Made by a program: the position numbers and the translations under genes. From Plebeiibacterium sediminum (lineage in GTDB: Bacteria > Bacteroidota > Bacteroidia > Bacteroidales > Marinilabiliaceae), in contig NZ_JAPDPJ010000008.1 in NCBI RefSeq assembly GCF_026013605.1, forward strand, positions 1 to 64,000: a stretch of DNA of 64,000 bases. Reading direction: 5' to 3'. The notes below the pieces were generated by a model that did not search any database, had not been told where the DNA came from, and worked only from the letters and a program-made list of their open reading frames with translations. Shown piece by piece: positions 37,318-50,270 of this stretch (position 1 is its first letter; each line of letters begins with the position of its first letter).

Positions 37318-38736
37318 TTACCAATTATCAGTTCTGAATGATGAAACAGGCAAACCATCAGTACCGAATAATTCAGCTACTACAAAATCCTTAAATGCAT
37401 AGCGTACTGCTACTGGTTTTTTAACTCTTGGAGATGATAGTACTACTGATTTACTTCTTAAAAATACTGTTGCAGGATAAAAGCGTTTGTCTTCTCCTGC
37501 TATTTCAAAACCTTTAATTTCTTTACCATAGGATGTTAATCCGTTAGTATGGTTAAAAGAAACCACAACATTACTACCATCTACAGACATGGCATTAAAA
37601 GATGGACTTTTATATCCAAAACCTTCCATTTTATAAGTGTCGGCCAGCGCATACATGGCTAATCTTTCTCCTCCAACTTGTTTCTTCATTGGGTGGATAC
37701 TTGTTTCTTCACCAATATCTAATAATACTACCATTCCGCTGTTAGGAATTTTAGCTTCAGCCTTTCTTTGAGCATCTCTTAGATATGCTGAATTATGTTT
37801 TTCTTCCTGATCTTCCAATGGCTTAAATACAGAATAATCAAATGGAGCAATTTGAGCATAATAAAAAGGGAAATCTCCCTGGCCCCATAAAGTACGCCAT
37901 TCATTTACCATAGTAGGCAATAAGTCTTCGTATTTATCAGCTTCAATATAGTTTGTTTCGCCCTGGTACCAGATGCAACCTTTAATGCCATATCCAATAA
38001 CTGGGTGAAGCATTCCGTTGAAAAGTACGGTTGGTGTACGATTTACTTCCGGAATAGAATCACCTTTTTCAGGTACTTTCTTGCCTTCAAATTCAACAGA
38101 AGTTTCTTTGCTCATCCATGCCTGAATGCATGAACCACCAAAACTTACATCGATTAATCCAACAGGAACATCAATCATTTCCTGCAATAATCGTCCGAAA
38201 TAATACCCTGTAGCACTAAAATTAGATACTACTGCCGGACAAGCTTCTTTCCACTGACCTTCGAAATTATCCTGAGGTTCAGTTTTTGAGCTACGAGGGA
38301 TAGATAACATTCGGATATTTTTATTTTTTGATTTTAAGATATCTATATTCGATCCTTCTACAGGTTGTCCCATGAATCCTTTCATTGGCATCTCCATGTT
38401 CGATTGTCCTGTACATAACCAAACTTCACCAATCATCACGTTCTTAAGAGTAATGGCTTTTCCATCACTAATGGTTACTTCATAAGGACCACCTGCTTCA
38501 GGTGTTTTAACCATTACTTTCCACTTTCCTGATTTATCAGATTTAGTAGTATAATTCTGGTTATTCCATGATGTTTGTACAGAGATAGACGTTTTAGCAT
38601 CTGACCAACCCCAGATGGCAACTTCTGATTGTTGCTGTAATACCATATTGTCTGAGAATAATGCTGATAGTTTTATTTCAGCCTGTACTCCCAAAGTCAT
38701 TAATGCAAACAGCAGAACTAAACTTAAATGTTTCAT
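37318..38736 (-). CDS. Sialate O-acetylesterase-family (SGNH) carbohydrate esterase
   Basis: 472 residues with a signal peptide (to about residue 19, VQAE). A small beta domain (about 20-100) precedes the SASA/SGNH hydrolase fold: nucleophile Ser112 in CTGQSNMEMP, the block CIWYQGETN (about 255-262) and the catalytic Asp340/His348 pair in LLDIGEETSIHP. This family removes acetyl groups from sugars; in a pectin cluster the likely substrate is O-acetylated rhamnogalacturonan rather than sialic acid, since no sialic acid genes are near. It is flanked by long repeat-filled gaps on both sides. Confidence 0.88.
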   Translation of the reverse strand: MKHLSLVLLFALMTLGVQAEIKLSALFSDNMVLQQQSEVAIWGWSDAKTSISVQTSWNNQNYTTKSDKSGKWKVMVKTPEAGGPYEVTISDGKAITLKNVMIGEVWLCTGQSNMEMPMKGFMGQPVEGSNIDILKSKNKNIRMLSIPRSSKTEPQDNFEGQWKEACPAVVSNFSATGYYFGRLLQEMIDVPVGLIDVSFGGSCIQAWMSKETSVEFEGKKVPEKGDSIPEVNRTPTVLFNGMLHPVIGYGIKGCIWYQGETNYIEADKYEDLLPTMVNEWRTLWGQGDFPFYYAQIAPFDYSVFKPLEDQEEKHNSAYLRDAQRKAEAKIPNSGMVVLLDIGEETSIHPMKKQVGGERLAMYALADTYKMEGFGYKSPSFNAMSVDGSNVVVSFNHTNGLTSYGKEIKGFEIAGEDKRFYPATVFLRSKSVVLSSPRVKKPVAVRYAFKDFVVAELFGTDGLPVSSFRTDNW

Positions 38737-38770
38737 TCGTTTAACTTTTTATATTTTCTTTTTGTAATCA

Positions 38771-38822
38771 GATAATAGACATTAGATAATAGACATTAGA
38801 TAATAGACATTAGATAATAGAC
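38771..38822. repeat. Tandem 14-bp repeat (GACATTAGATAATA)
   Basis: Three exact copies at 38778-38791, 38792-38805 and 38806-38819, with a partial copy before and GAC after. It lies in the 225-bp gap between the GH106 and esterase genes. Confidence 0.9.
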
Positions 38823-38841
38823 TTATTCCCTTATATTAATA

Positions 38842-38888
38842 CATAGGGCTTCGCCCTATGCTATTTTATTACGGCCCTTCAGGCCTTG
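38842..38888. repeat. REP-like palindrome CATAGGGC-TTC-GCCCTATG
   Basis: Perfect 8-bp stem with TTC loop at 38842-38860, followed by GGCC-CTTCA-GGCC near 38873-38885. Same family as the palindromes in 36.8-37.3 kb. Confidence 0.75.
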
Positions 38889-38961
38889 ATTTGCATTATT
38901 ATTATCATACAATGTTTGTTCTCCTTACTGCGTTCTCCATGTTCCTTTTTTCCCTTCACCT

Positions 38962-41900
38962 TTATTCACTTACTTCAATTGTAACCGGACCATATAATCC
39001 AGCAGGCAATAGCTCCCGACCGTCCAAACGATAAGGAGCGGTTGTATAAGTTACCCTTTCGTCTTCGGGTAATTGATGATCGCCCATTAATCGATTGGCC
39101 CAAGTATTGGTAATCTCAATTTCTAAATTATTGGTGCCTGATTTTATTGCATTGCTAATATCTACACGATAAGGCTTAGTCCAACAAATACCACATGGTA
39201 CGTTATTTACTTTCACTTCAGCAATATTGTCAAAGTCAGAAAGCTTTAACCATACCTGTTTTTCTTTATTGCTTTCATCCCAATTAAAGCTGTTTTTGTA
39301 AGATGCTGTACCAGAATAATAGCGGATTGAATCGTTATTGCTTTCACTCCAGGAAGTCAACTCATTAAAAGCAATTGCTTCAGATGGACCACCTAAATCC
39401 TTATCAAATTGAACACTCCAGGTTCCTTCAATATCAAATACCTTGTTATATGATACTTGTGATATAGTAGAAGTTACTTCCTTTTCAAAAATCACGAAGA
39501 TAGATTGATTCGATTCCATTTTGTACTTGATATCAGTTCGACCATTAACTACAGCATAATCTTTAGGTAAGAATTTAGTATTGGTTACCGGATCATAAAT
39601 AACAGGTGTCTTTTCATTTTCCCTAAAAGACAGCGTTACTTCCTGAGGATTGTCTAATTGATTTGCAACAAAATAAATTTCTTCATTTTCAGAACTGCGA
39701 TGATTCCATGCCATTGAAGTGATTTCCTTTCCAGTTATATTTAAGGCTTTAAAATCTTTGATTAAATCTATTTGATCAAATGATCCAGCAACAAAAGGAC
39801 CAACAATAACACGACCATTACCAACTTTACTAATGTTGTAACTGTTGCCTTTTTCATCCTTCATTTGTACAGGAGAACCAGTAAATAACTCGTTGATTAT
39901 AGATTTTAATTTCTGATCATCCTCTTGACTGGCACCATAAGTGGTAGATGGTTTTTCCATCATTAATATGGTTGCTCCCTGTTTGGTTAATTCCAAAAGT
40001 TTTGATGCGACTTCAACGCTCATTTTTTCTCCGCCATTCGGAGCCATTTTTCTCTGACCGGGAACCACTAATAGTTTATATTCAGCACCTCCGGGTAACA
40101 CAATCTTCCCATCCTTTACTGAAGCAAGATGGATTAAAGCGTCCTTATTAAAAGAATCGTATGCATAACCCATTAAAGGATTGATCCACTCTTCAGGATC
40201 TGCAATACTCTCCAAAGTTGTTACTCCTTGAGGTATATGACGCACTTCATAATTATTCTCTGACAATCTTTTCTTTTCATTAGCCAATCTTTCTTCACCC
40301 ATAATACCATGTAGTATTGGTACCAAGCGATCTGGTAAAATGGAACGTCGAGGAATCTCTTCTCCTGTAAATACAGCAATATCAGTAACAGGTTTTCCTG
40401 TCTGTAACAAGGCTTGACAGTTGGTTAAATAATCAATAAATGCACTGCTTTGTTTCCACCAGGTCTGATCACGTTGAAAATAAGTACCAATTACATCCAA
40501 AGTCATTCCTGGTCTGCGATCGATCCATGGATTTTGTGTAAACACATGGAAGAATATTTTATTAATACCTAATGCAAAATTGCGATCTATAACAGGCTTC
40601 AATATTCCCGGATGTTCATCCCAATCCAAACGAATCTCTGTCAAGCTTTCCGCCTGTATAATTTGTTTTCCATAGATGTGAGCACCAGAAATGGCATCCA
40701 TCATATCATTAGGCTTATCATGCGAGGGACTTCTGAACCAGAATTCGCCCATTGGTGAATCCACATTTTTAAAGTGCAGCATTCCATCTGAAACCATAAT
40801 CGGAGAAACACTTTCGGCTGCAAAATGGCAATCTTTTTCATGTGCCAGCTTCTGCATGGTTCCAAATAAATTGTCAGCAACCAATTCAGCAATAGTTTCA
40901 CGTAAATCAGTGAGTACTTCTTCTGATTTATCTGCATTTTCAATAGGAATACCCGCTAAAACAGGCAGGTACTTATAATAATCGTACCCACGTCTTTTTA
41001 TAAACTCATCGCGAAGTACCGGAGACCAGTTCTGACTACCACATTCCCAGCTGTCGATGAAAAAACGTTTTAATACTGTGTTTGCCAATTCAGGGCCAAC
41101 CTGACGAAAGACTTCACCAAACCATTGATCAAACTGAAAAGCTACTGTTTCAGAATCCAGTTTATCACACTCCAAACCTTTACCGCCTCCGCCAATGTAA
41201 TTGGTAGTACCTGTTGTTGTGTGTCCCATACGAAGGATACGCCAGTTACCTTCAGGAATATCCCATGTTAATGTTCCATCTTTTGACATGTAACTTGTAA
41301 TATCCACTAAATGATCCAGAGCAACACACTCATCTGATTTCAAGTCATTATCTTTAGTTCTTTGAGCTATTCGCCAAATCACTCCTGATTTACCTTCGTA
41401 TTGATGAATCTTTACATCAGAAGAAAGTTCAATTCCTTTTACTCTTAAGGATGGTTTCCACTTGGCTGCATCCAAATCTTCAGCACCGGCATCCATACCT
41501 GTTGGATCATAAACAAAGCGAAAATATTTGGCTGTTACCTCAGGAATAAGACTGGTTGCATTTGCATAAACATCCTGCCATCCTTGTCGTGGAGCCGTCA
41601 TTTGATAATGATCTTTGAAATGAACACCATCATTACTAACCTGGATTAAAAATCGGTTAGAATGATAGTTGTACCATCCTGAATGAATAATTAAAGAGCG
41701 ACAAGTAAATGGCTCTTCAAATTCGTATTGAATGTAACAAGGTTCTTTACTTTTAAACTGTTTGTTATTTCCTTCTTTGGCCAGGTAGTTAATGTCATTA
41801 TTTGTAGCATCAGTTGTTACTTTAACTTGTTTTTGGAACGAGGAAACACCTGCACCTTCCTTAACAGGATAGGCATAAATGGCAATGTCTTCGTAGTAGT

Positions 41901-42378
41901 TTTCTTTATGTTTTGGAACCGATAAAACAGATTGAAAAGGATGTCCGCCCTTCACAATAGTATCAGACCAAACAACCTTCTGCATAGATTTATCCGGAGT
42001 AATCCATGGACCACCGGCGCATGAAAACCCATCACAGGAGTGCATACCTAGTTTTAAATCCAAACGATCGCACTCTTTCATGACATGCTTAATCATTTCC
42101 CACCATTCCGGAGTCAATGTTTTAACCGGATTTTCTATCAATGAAGAATCTCTTAGATCTTTAATAAATGACAGATATGCACCACCCAGACCAATTTCTT
42201 TCATGGCCTCCAGATCAGCAGTTATACCTTCTTTTGACACTTCACCATGCATCCAGTACCAAAGTGTCCATGGTTTAGCTGATTCTGTGGTAGGATAATT
42301 CTTTTCTTCCTTTGAAGATCCGGAATTACATCCCAGAAAGAATGCTCCAATTAATAGTATGCAGAATATTTTTTTCAT
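38962..42378 (-). CDS. GH106 alpha-L-rhamnosidase, lipoprotein
   Basis: 1138 residues. A lipobox (FFLGC, Cys17) is followed by the GH106 opening KPWTLWYWMHGEVSKEGITADLEAM and GLGGAYLS of a TIM-barrel, a large central region with FFIDSWECGSQNWSP and AAESVSP segments, and C-terminal beta domains including a GH2-type sugar-binding module (WLKLSDFDNIAEVKVNN, about 1040-1130). The length is typical of the family (about 1100). GH106 enzymes cleave alpha-L-rhamnose linkages in rhamnogalacturonans. It lies 97 bp after a GH2 gene with a hairpin in the gap, and 225 bp before the esterase. Confidence 0.9.
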   Translation of the reverse strand: MKKIFCILLIGAFFLGCNSGSSKEEKNYPTTESAKPWTLWYWMHGEVSKEGITADLEAMKEIGLGGAYLSFIKDLRDSSLIENPVKTLTPEWWEMIKHVMKECDRLDLKLGMHSCDGFSCAGGPWITPDKSMQKVVWSDTIVKGGHPFQSVLSVPKHKENYYEDIAIYAYPVKEGAGVSSFQKQVKVTTDATNNDINYLAKEGNNKQFKSKEPCYIQYEFEEPFTCRSLIIHSGWYNYHSNRFLIQVSNDGVHFKDHYQMTAPRQGWQDVYANATSLIPEVTAKYFRFVYDPTGMDAGAEDLDAAKWKPSLRVKGIELSSDVKIHQYEGKSGVIWRIAQRTKDNDLKSDECVALDHLVDITSYMSKDGTLTWDIPEGNWRILRMGHTTTGTTNYIGGGGKGLECDKLDSETVAFQFDQWFGEVFRQVGPELANTVLKRFFIDSWECGSQNWSPVLRDEFIKRRGYDYYKYLPVLAGIPIENADKSEEVLTDLRETIAELVADNLFGTMQKLAHEKDCHFAAESVSPIMVSDGMLHFKNVDSPMGEFWFRSPSHDKPNDMMDAISGAHIYGKQIIQAESLTEIRLDWDEHPGILKPVIDRNFALGINKIFFHVFTQNPWIDRRPGMTLDVIGTYFQRDQTWWKQSSAFIDYLTNCQALLQTGKPVTDIAVFTGEEIPRRSILPDRLVPILHGIMGEERLANEKKRLSENNYEVRHIPQGVTTLESIADPEEWINPLMGYAYDSFNKDALIHLASVKDGKIVLPGGAEYKLLVVPGQRKMAPNGGEKMSVEVASKLLELTKQGATILMMEKPSTTYGASQEDDQKLKSIINELFTGSPVQMKDEKGNSYNISKVGNGRVIVGPFVAGSFDQIDLIKDFKALNITGKEITSMAWNHRSSENEEIYFVANQLDNPQEVTLSFRENEKTPVIYDPVTNTKFLPKDYAVVNGRTDIKYKMESNQSIFVIFEKEVTSTISQVSYNKVFDIEGTWSVQFDKDLGGPSEAIAFNELTSWSESNNDSIRYYSGTASYKNSFNWDESNKEKQVWLKLSDFDNIAEVKVNNVPCGICWTKPYRVDISNAIKSGTNNLEIEITNTWANRLMGDHQLPEDERVTYTTAPYRLDGRELLPAGLYGPVTIEVSE

Positions 42379-42399
42379 CTTTTTTAGATTAGAGATTAC

Positions 42400-42455
42400 A
42401 GATAAGAGATTAGAGACTTTAGAATTATTTACAAATAGTCTATTATCTCTTATCT
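42400..42455. repeat. Inverted repeat hairpin between GH2 and GH106 genes
   Basis: The arms AGATAAGAGAT (42400-42410) and ATCTCTTATCT (42445-42455) are perfect complements; inside them AGACT / AGTCT extend the stem. No T-run follows on the minus strand, so it is more likely a processing or stabilising hairpin than a terminator. Confidence 0.6.
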
Positions 42456-42475
42456 AATGTCTAACGATCTATAAT

Positions 42476-45358
42476 TTACTTTGCTTGAAAACGAAAATAA
42501 ACCGTTCCAGATTTCTCTCCACTTACACGTTGTGCTTGTGATGAAGGACCACATAAGTCTGTTGCATTTACTTTATTACGAACAGCAGGGATTACATCTA
42601 ATACTGAAATTCCTGTTTGAGGTAAAGTATATAATAATGCATCTCTTCCGTCACGAGGAGTATAAACGCCTAAATAGTTATCAAAGCTTTTATTTGCAAT
42701 AGAAATGGTTCCTTCTGTAGTTGAGAAATTAGCCCATTGCCAATCGCGGAAATATCCTTTAAACTCAGGATAAACAAAGCTTTCACCAGGGATAGGATCG
42801 TTGTAATCATTTCCCCAAATACCCAATTCTGTACCATGAGTACGGTTTTGCCATGAACGATAAGGACCCATTCCTAACCATTTAATAGATTTCATATTGT
42901 CTTCAGGATAGTCGAATTTGATTCCCATCAACTCAACCACACCATCATATTGGTATGTGTAGTCTAATTCCAATAATCCATCAGGATAAATCTTCCATAA
43001 TACATTTTTCAACGCTCCTGCATACTTTGCATTTACTGCGTAGTAACCATCCTCTTTGTGATAATCAAAATAAGTCAACGTTGAGTCTGTTGAAAATTCG
43101 TTGTAAACTCTGTCAATACCATTTAATGGCTTAGGTAAATTTTCAGCAACCCAACCATCCAAACTTCTATCACCACGACGAGCTGCAGTAAACTTAGGCC
43201 CATTACCAAACGAAATGGTTTTTCCGTTCTGTTTTACGTTTAATAATTCACCTTTTTCTTTGCAGAAAGTAAATGCATTTTCTCCAACAGAGATAGTCAC
43301 TTGCTCATCTGTTTCCTGAGTTTTAAATTCATTATTTACTTTGTTTGGTTCAATAGAATCAGCTTCTTTTGCTAAATCCCACGACCATGTATAAATTTCT
43401 TCTCCTTCTGGATCGTATGCAGTAACAAATAAAGCATCAGCATTCTTCCAGTCCTTAGGAAGAGGAATGTTTAATTCACCTTTTGCATGTGCTTCTAAAT
43501 CCGGACCGTTGAATTTACCTTCCTTAATCGTTATTTCTGTTGCATTCTTTTCAAAAGCATCTGAAAACTGACTTAGTTTCCATGTAAACTTACACTGATT
43601 CAGGTTGATAAAATCGTATCTGTTTTGAACAGGAATTGCACCGGAAAAATCAGCTGGTAGTTCATCAAAATCAATATAAACAGGCGACCAAACTTCTTTA
43701 ATGGTAAAGAAACTACCTTCTTTTTCGTGATGAGGTCCAACAATACCGTCAGCACCATGGTTTCCATCATTATCAATTTTTCCATCCTGATCAGTTCTAA
43801 CTACACCTTCATCGGCATACACCCAAAGTAAACCTCCGGTACAGTTAGGATGGTTATACATCATTTTCCAGTAATCATATAAACCAGCACCATGTCCACC
43901 ATCATATAATCCATGAAGAAACTCAGTCGGCATAAATAAATCTTTACCTCTTAAATAGTTTTGAGTTTCACCGTATGAACGGTAATGCATGGTTTCCATT
44001 CCGTTTAGATCTTGCTGAGGGTGAATAACCGGACGCTTTTGAGGATCGTAAGGAGCAAACTCAGCATCAAGCTCTGTATTCCAACCTTTTTCATTTCCAT
44101 TATCCCAAAAAAGAATACTTGGGTGGTTAACGTCACGAGTAACCATCTCTTTAACCAGTTTTCTTCCAACTCCTGTATCGTAATGACCATGCCATCCACC
44201 AAGCTCATTTAAAACATAAAGTCCCAATTCATCACAAGCATCCAAAAATTCAGGATCAGGAGGATAGTGCGACATACGAACTGTATTCATGTTCATTTCT
44301 TTAATTAAACGAACATCGTTATAGTTTAACTCTTTATTTAAAGTACGACCTGTTTCCGGCCAAAAGCTATGACGGTTTACTCCACGCATCATAATTCTTT
44401 GTCCATTAAGGTAAAGTCCATCTTTTTTGCGGATTTCAAATGTGCGGAAACCAATACGATCATTAACTGTGTGAATAGCTTTACCATCTTTCATCAATGT
44501 AAATCGAACATTGTAAAGATTAGGCGTTTCTGCAGTCCATAGTTTCATATTATCAAAATGCGACTTTAGAACTACTTTTTCAGATCCAGGTTGAGGTTTT
44601 TCAAGAACTGGTTTTCCAATTACTTTACCATTCAAATCCAACACTTCTGCTTTAACTGAGTATTCGTTTGATAATGGATGTCCAAGGAAAACTTCGGCAA
44701 GGAAATCACCATTGGCTTCAGCTGCAACAGCTGTTCGGTCAATATTGTGAGCAGGTCTTACTTCTAAAAATACAGGACGGAAGATTCCTCCAAAGTTCCA
44801 GTAATCAGCGCGGCGTTCAGCCAGATTTACACTGATATCTTTTGATTCTTCACTTACGGTAACTTCCAACAAGTTTTCTTTTCCGAATTTTAACCATGGA
44901 GTGATATCATATTTAAAACGATAGAATGCACCCTGATGTGTTTCACCTGCTTTTTTGCCATTAATTCTCACTTCAGTATCAGTCATCGACGCTTCAAAAA
45001 CAATTTGTACGTTTTTATCTTCCCATTCCTTTGGAACCATGAATGTGTGTTTGTACTTACCTTGCTCGGTTGGAATTGCAGGGTGAGACTTCATGGCGTA
45101 GAAATAAATGCCATAGTTGTATTCCCCAAAACCTTGTTGCTCCCAACACGAAGGAACTTGAATTTTGGTCCATTCGCCACTATTTCGTCCTTCTGTACAG
45201 AAAAAATCCCATTCTACAGCATCATCATACCCTTTACCTGAAAGATATTTGATTTCTGTATCGGTATTACTTTTTAATGATTGTGAAAAAATATTTACTG
45301 ATGAAAATGAAATGATCATCGAAAGCAGTAAAAATCTATTCTTTATAATTGTTTTCAT
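42476..45358 (-). CDS. GH2 beta-galactosidase-type glycosidase
   Basis: 960 residues with a signal peptide (to about residue 26). Order: GH2 jelly-roll (about 45-205), Ig-like domain (about 205-305), TIM barrel (about 310-560) with RMSHYPPDPEFLDACDELG, acid/base Glu423 in WDNGNEKG and nucleophile Glu479 in MPTEFLHG, then C-terminal beta domains. The catalytic glutamates are intact, although the usual WSLGNE is WDNGNE. The likely role is removal of beta-linked galactose (or another beta-sugar) from side chains. It starts 25 bp after a second GH2 gene, so the two are probably co-transcribed. Confidence 0.9.
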   Translation of the reverse strand: MKTIIKNRFLLLSMIISFSSVNIFSQSLKSNTDTEIKYLSGKGYDDAVEWDFFCTEGRNSGEWTKIQVPSCWEQQGFGEYNYGIYFYAMKSHPAIPTEQGKYKHTFMVPKEWEDKNVQIVFEASMTDTEVRINGKKAGETHQGAFYRFKYDITPWLKFGKENLLEVTVSEESKDISVNLAERRADYWNFGGIFRPVFLEVRPAHNIDRTAVAAEANGDFLAEVFLGHPLSNEYSVKAEVLDLNGKVIGKPVLEKPQPGSEKVVLKSHFDNMKLWTAETPNLYNVRFTLMKDGKAIHTVNDRIGFRTFEIRKKDGLYLNGQRIMMRGVNRHSFWPETGRTLNKELNYNDVRLIKEMNMNTVRMSHYPPDPEFLDACDELGLYVLNELGGWHGHYDTGVGRKLVKEMVTRDVNHPSILFWDNGNEKGWNTELDAEFAPYDPQKRPVIHPQQDLNGMETMHYRSYGETQNYLRGKDLFMPTEFLHGLYDGGHGAGLYDYWKMMYNHPNCTGGLLWVYADEGVVRTDQDGKIDNDGNHGADGIVGPHHEKEGSFFTIKEVWSPVYIDFDELPADFSGAIPVQNRYDFINLNQCKFTWKLSQFSDAFEKNATEITIKEGKFNGPDLEAHAKGELNIPLPKDWKNADALFVTAYDPEGEEIYTWSWDLAKEADSIEPNKVNNEFKTQETDEQVTISVGENAFTFCKEKGELLNVKQNGKTISFGNGPKFTAARRGDRSLDGWVAENLPKPLNGIDRVYNEFSTDSTLTYFDYHKEDGYYAVNAKYAGALKNVLWKIYPDGLLELDYTYQYDGVVELMGIKFDYPEDNMKSIKWLGMGPYRSWQNRTHGTELGIWGNDYNDPIPGESFVYPEFKGYFRDWQWANFSTTEGTISIANKSFDNYLGVYTPRDGRDALLYTLPQTGISVLDVIPAVRNKVNATDLCGPSSQAQRVSGEKSGTVYFRFQAK

Positions 45359-45383
45359 ATGAATATGTTTTTCTTTCCCTTAA

Positions 45384-48713
<3,330 letters not shown>

Positions 48714-48738
48714 TTAAGAAGGCTGTTTCTTAGTCAAT

Positions 48739-48808
48739 AGTTCCCAGTTCCCAGTCAACAGTCTTCAGATTTTGCCTACTGTCTACCGTCTACTGTCTAC
48801 CATCTACT
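48739..48808. repeat. Short tandem repeats (GTTCCCA and GTCTAC(T/C))
   Basis: AGTTCCCAGTTCCCAGT at 48739-48755, then five heptamers (G/A)(T/C)CTAC(T/C) at 48774-48808. The first part is the reverse complement of the GGGAACTGGGAAC repeat at 28538. Confidence 0.8.
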
Positions 48809-48833
48809 GAGAACTTAATATCTATCTATTGTA

Positions 48834-50249
48834 CTATAAAGATTCATTAATCAACTCGTCATTAATATGAACAGATTTCAGATTTAAACTTTCCACGTAT
48901 TTAATAACGTTATCCTCTTTTACACCGTTGAAAGAACAGTTTTCAATATGGATATTTTTTATACAATTCTCACCTTCTAAACCATCCAGTTTAAGTGCCA
49001 TTTGTGCTTTTTGTGACTGAACATTAGAGATGAAAATATTTTGTACGGTAGGAATAAAATTACCCTGGCCTTCTTTTGAATCATAACTGCAATTGATTCT
49101 TACGATAGCCTCTTTAACCTGACCTACATTTAAGTTTCGGATATAAACATTTTCAGTTACGCCGCCTCTGTTATTATTAGTTTTAATACGGATAGCTCTA
49201 TCCAATTCAGGACTATTCATTTCGCAATTCTCAACAAAAATATTTTTACAACCACCTGAAATTTCACTGCCAAGAACAACTCCGCCATGTCCATTCTTCA
49301 TGGTACAATTTCTGATTACTACATTTTCAATTGGTCGATTCATGGCTCTTCCGTCATCATCTCTTCCTGATTTTAACGCAATACAATCATCTCCAGTGTT
49401 AAAAATGCAATTTTCAATCAAAACATTTTTACAAGATTCCGGGTCACAACCATCGTTGTTTGGACCATTACTGTTAACCGTTACACCTCTTATGGTCAAA
49501 TTCTCGCAAAGTACAGGATGTATTACCCAAAAAGGAGAGTCTTCTACAGTAATACCTTCAATTAAAGCATTTGTACATTCGAAAAACTGAATGAAATGAG
49601 GACGTAAATAATGGCCTTCACCCATTTGTCGATCTTCAACTTTAGTTTGGTTTTTATTGTATTGGTTAAGTAGTGGTTGTCCAACAGAATCCAATTGACT
49701 TTCCATTCCTTCTTTCCAACCATATTTTGTTTTACCTTTTAGTCTCCACCAGTTTTCAGGTATAGCCATACCATTTACAGTTCCTTCACCGGTTAAGGCA
49801 ATGTTCTTTTTGCCATAAGCATAAATCAAAGGAGAATAATTGTAACAAAATATACCTTCCCAGCTTGTTTTTACTACTGGCAGATAGTCTTTAGGATCAA
49901 CAGAAAACAATAATGTAGCTCCCTTGTCAATTTTCAGATTTACACTATCCTCAAAATGAATAGCACCTGTTAAATAGGTTCCTTCAGGAACTAAAACAGT
50001 TCCACCACCATTAACGCTGCACATTTCAATAACTGCATTGATCACTGAGGTGTTTAATGTTTTACCATCAGCTATGGCACCATATTTTGTGATATTATAG
50101 GTAGTGTCTTTGAACGATATAGAACCAATAGTTTCTACAATATTATTTGCCGTTTTCCAGGGATCATTTTGAGTATTATTATTCGCACATTTAATGAATA
50201 ATGCAGGAACAAAAAGAGTAAGTATTATATATTTAAATATCTGTTTCAT
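48834..50249 (-). CDS. GH28 polygalacturonase-family hydrolase, lipoprotein
   Basis: 471 residues, right-handed beta-helix. A lipobox-like Cys21 (PALFIKC) follows the signal. All four GH28 signature blocks are present: NNDGCDPES (Asp266), GDDCIALKSG (Asp287/288), GHGGVVLG (about 320) and RIK (354-356). It hydrolyses alpha-1,4-galacturonosyl or GalA-Rha bonds; an insert of about 50 residues before the first block suggests an exo-acting or rhamnogalacturonan-specific pocket. It is 21 bp after the GH95 gene. Confidence 0.93.
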   Translation of the reverse strand: MKQIFKYIILTLFVPALFIKCANNNTQNDPWKTANNIVETIGSISFKDTTYNITKYGAIADGKTLNTSVINAVIEMCSVNGGGTVLVPEGTYLTGAIHFEDSVNLKIDKGATLLFSVDPKDYLPVVKTSWEGIFCYNYSPLIYAYGKKNIALTGEGTVNGMAIPENWWRLKGKTKYGWKEGMESQLDSVGQPLLNQYNKNQTKVEDRQMGEGHYLRPHFIQFFECTNALIEGITVEDSPFWVIHPVLCENLTIRGVTVNSNGPNNDGCDPESCKNVLIENCIFNTGDDCIALKSGRDDDGRAMNRPIENVVIRNCTMKNGHGGVVLGSEISGGCKNIFVENCEMNSPELDRAIRIKTNNNRGGVTENVYIRNLNVGQVKEAIVRINCSYDSKEGQGNFIPTVQNIFISNVQSQKAQMALKLDGLEGENCIKNIHIENCSFNGVKEDNVIKYVESLNLKSVHINDELINESL

Positions 50250-50270
50250 CTTAGACTAGTTACTGTGTTT

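Noticed and set aside
37318-38736. Esterase as part of a sialic acid pathway
   Set aside because: No sialic acid genes nearby; the pectin context makes another acetylated sugar more likely.
40691-40978. Overlapping antisense frames in the GH106 gene (and similar ones in the GH2, GH28 and CE8 genes)
   Set aside because: Shadows of the real reading frame; no promoter, start context or similarity visible.
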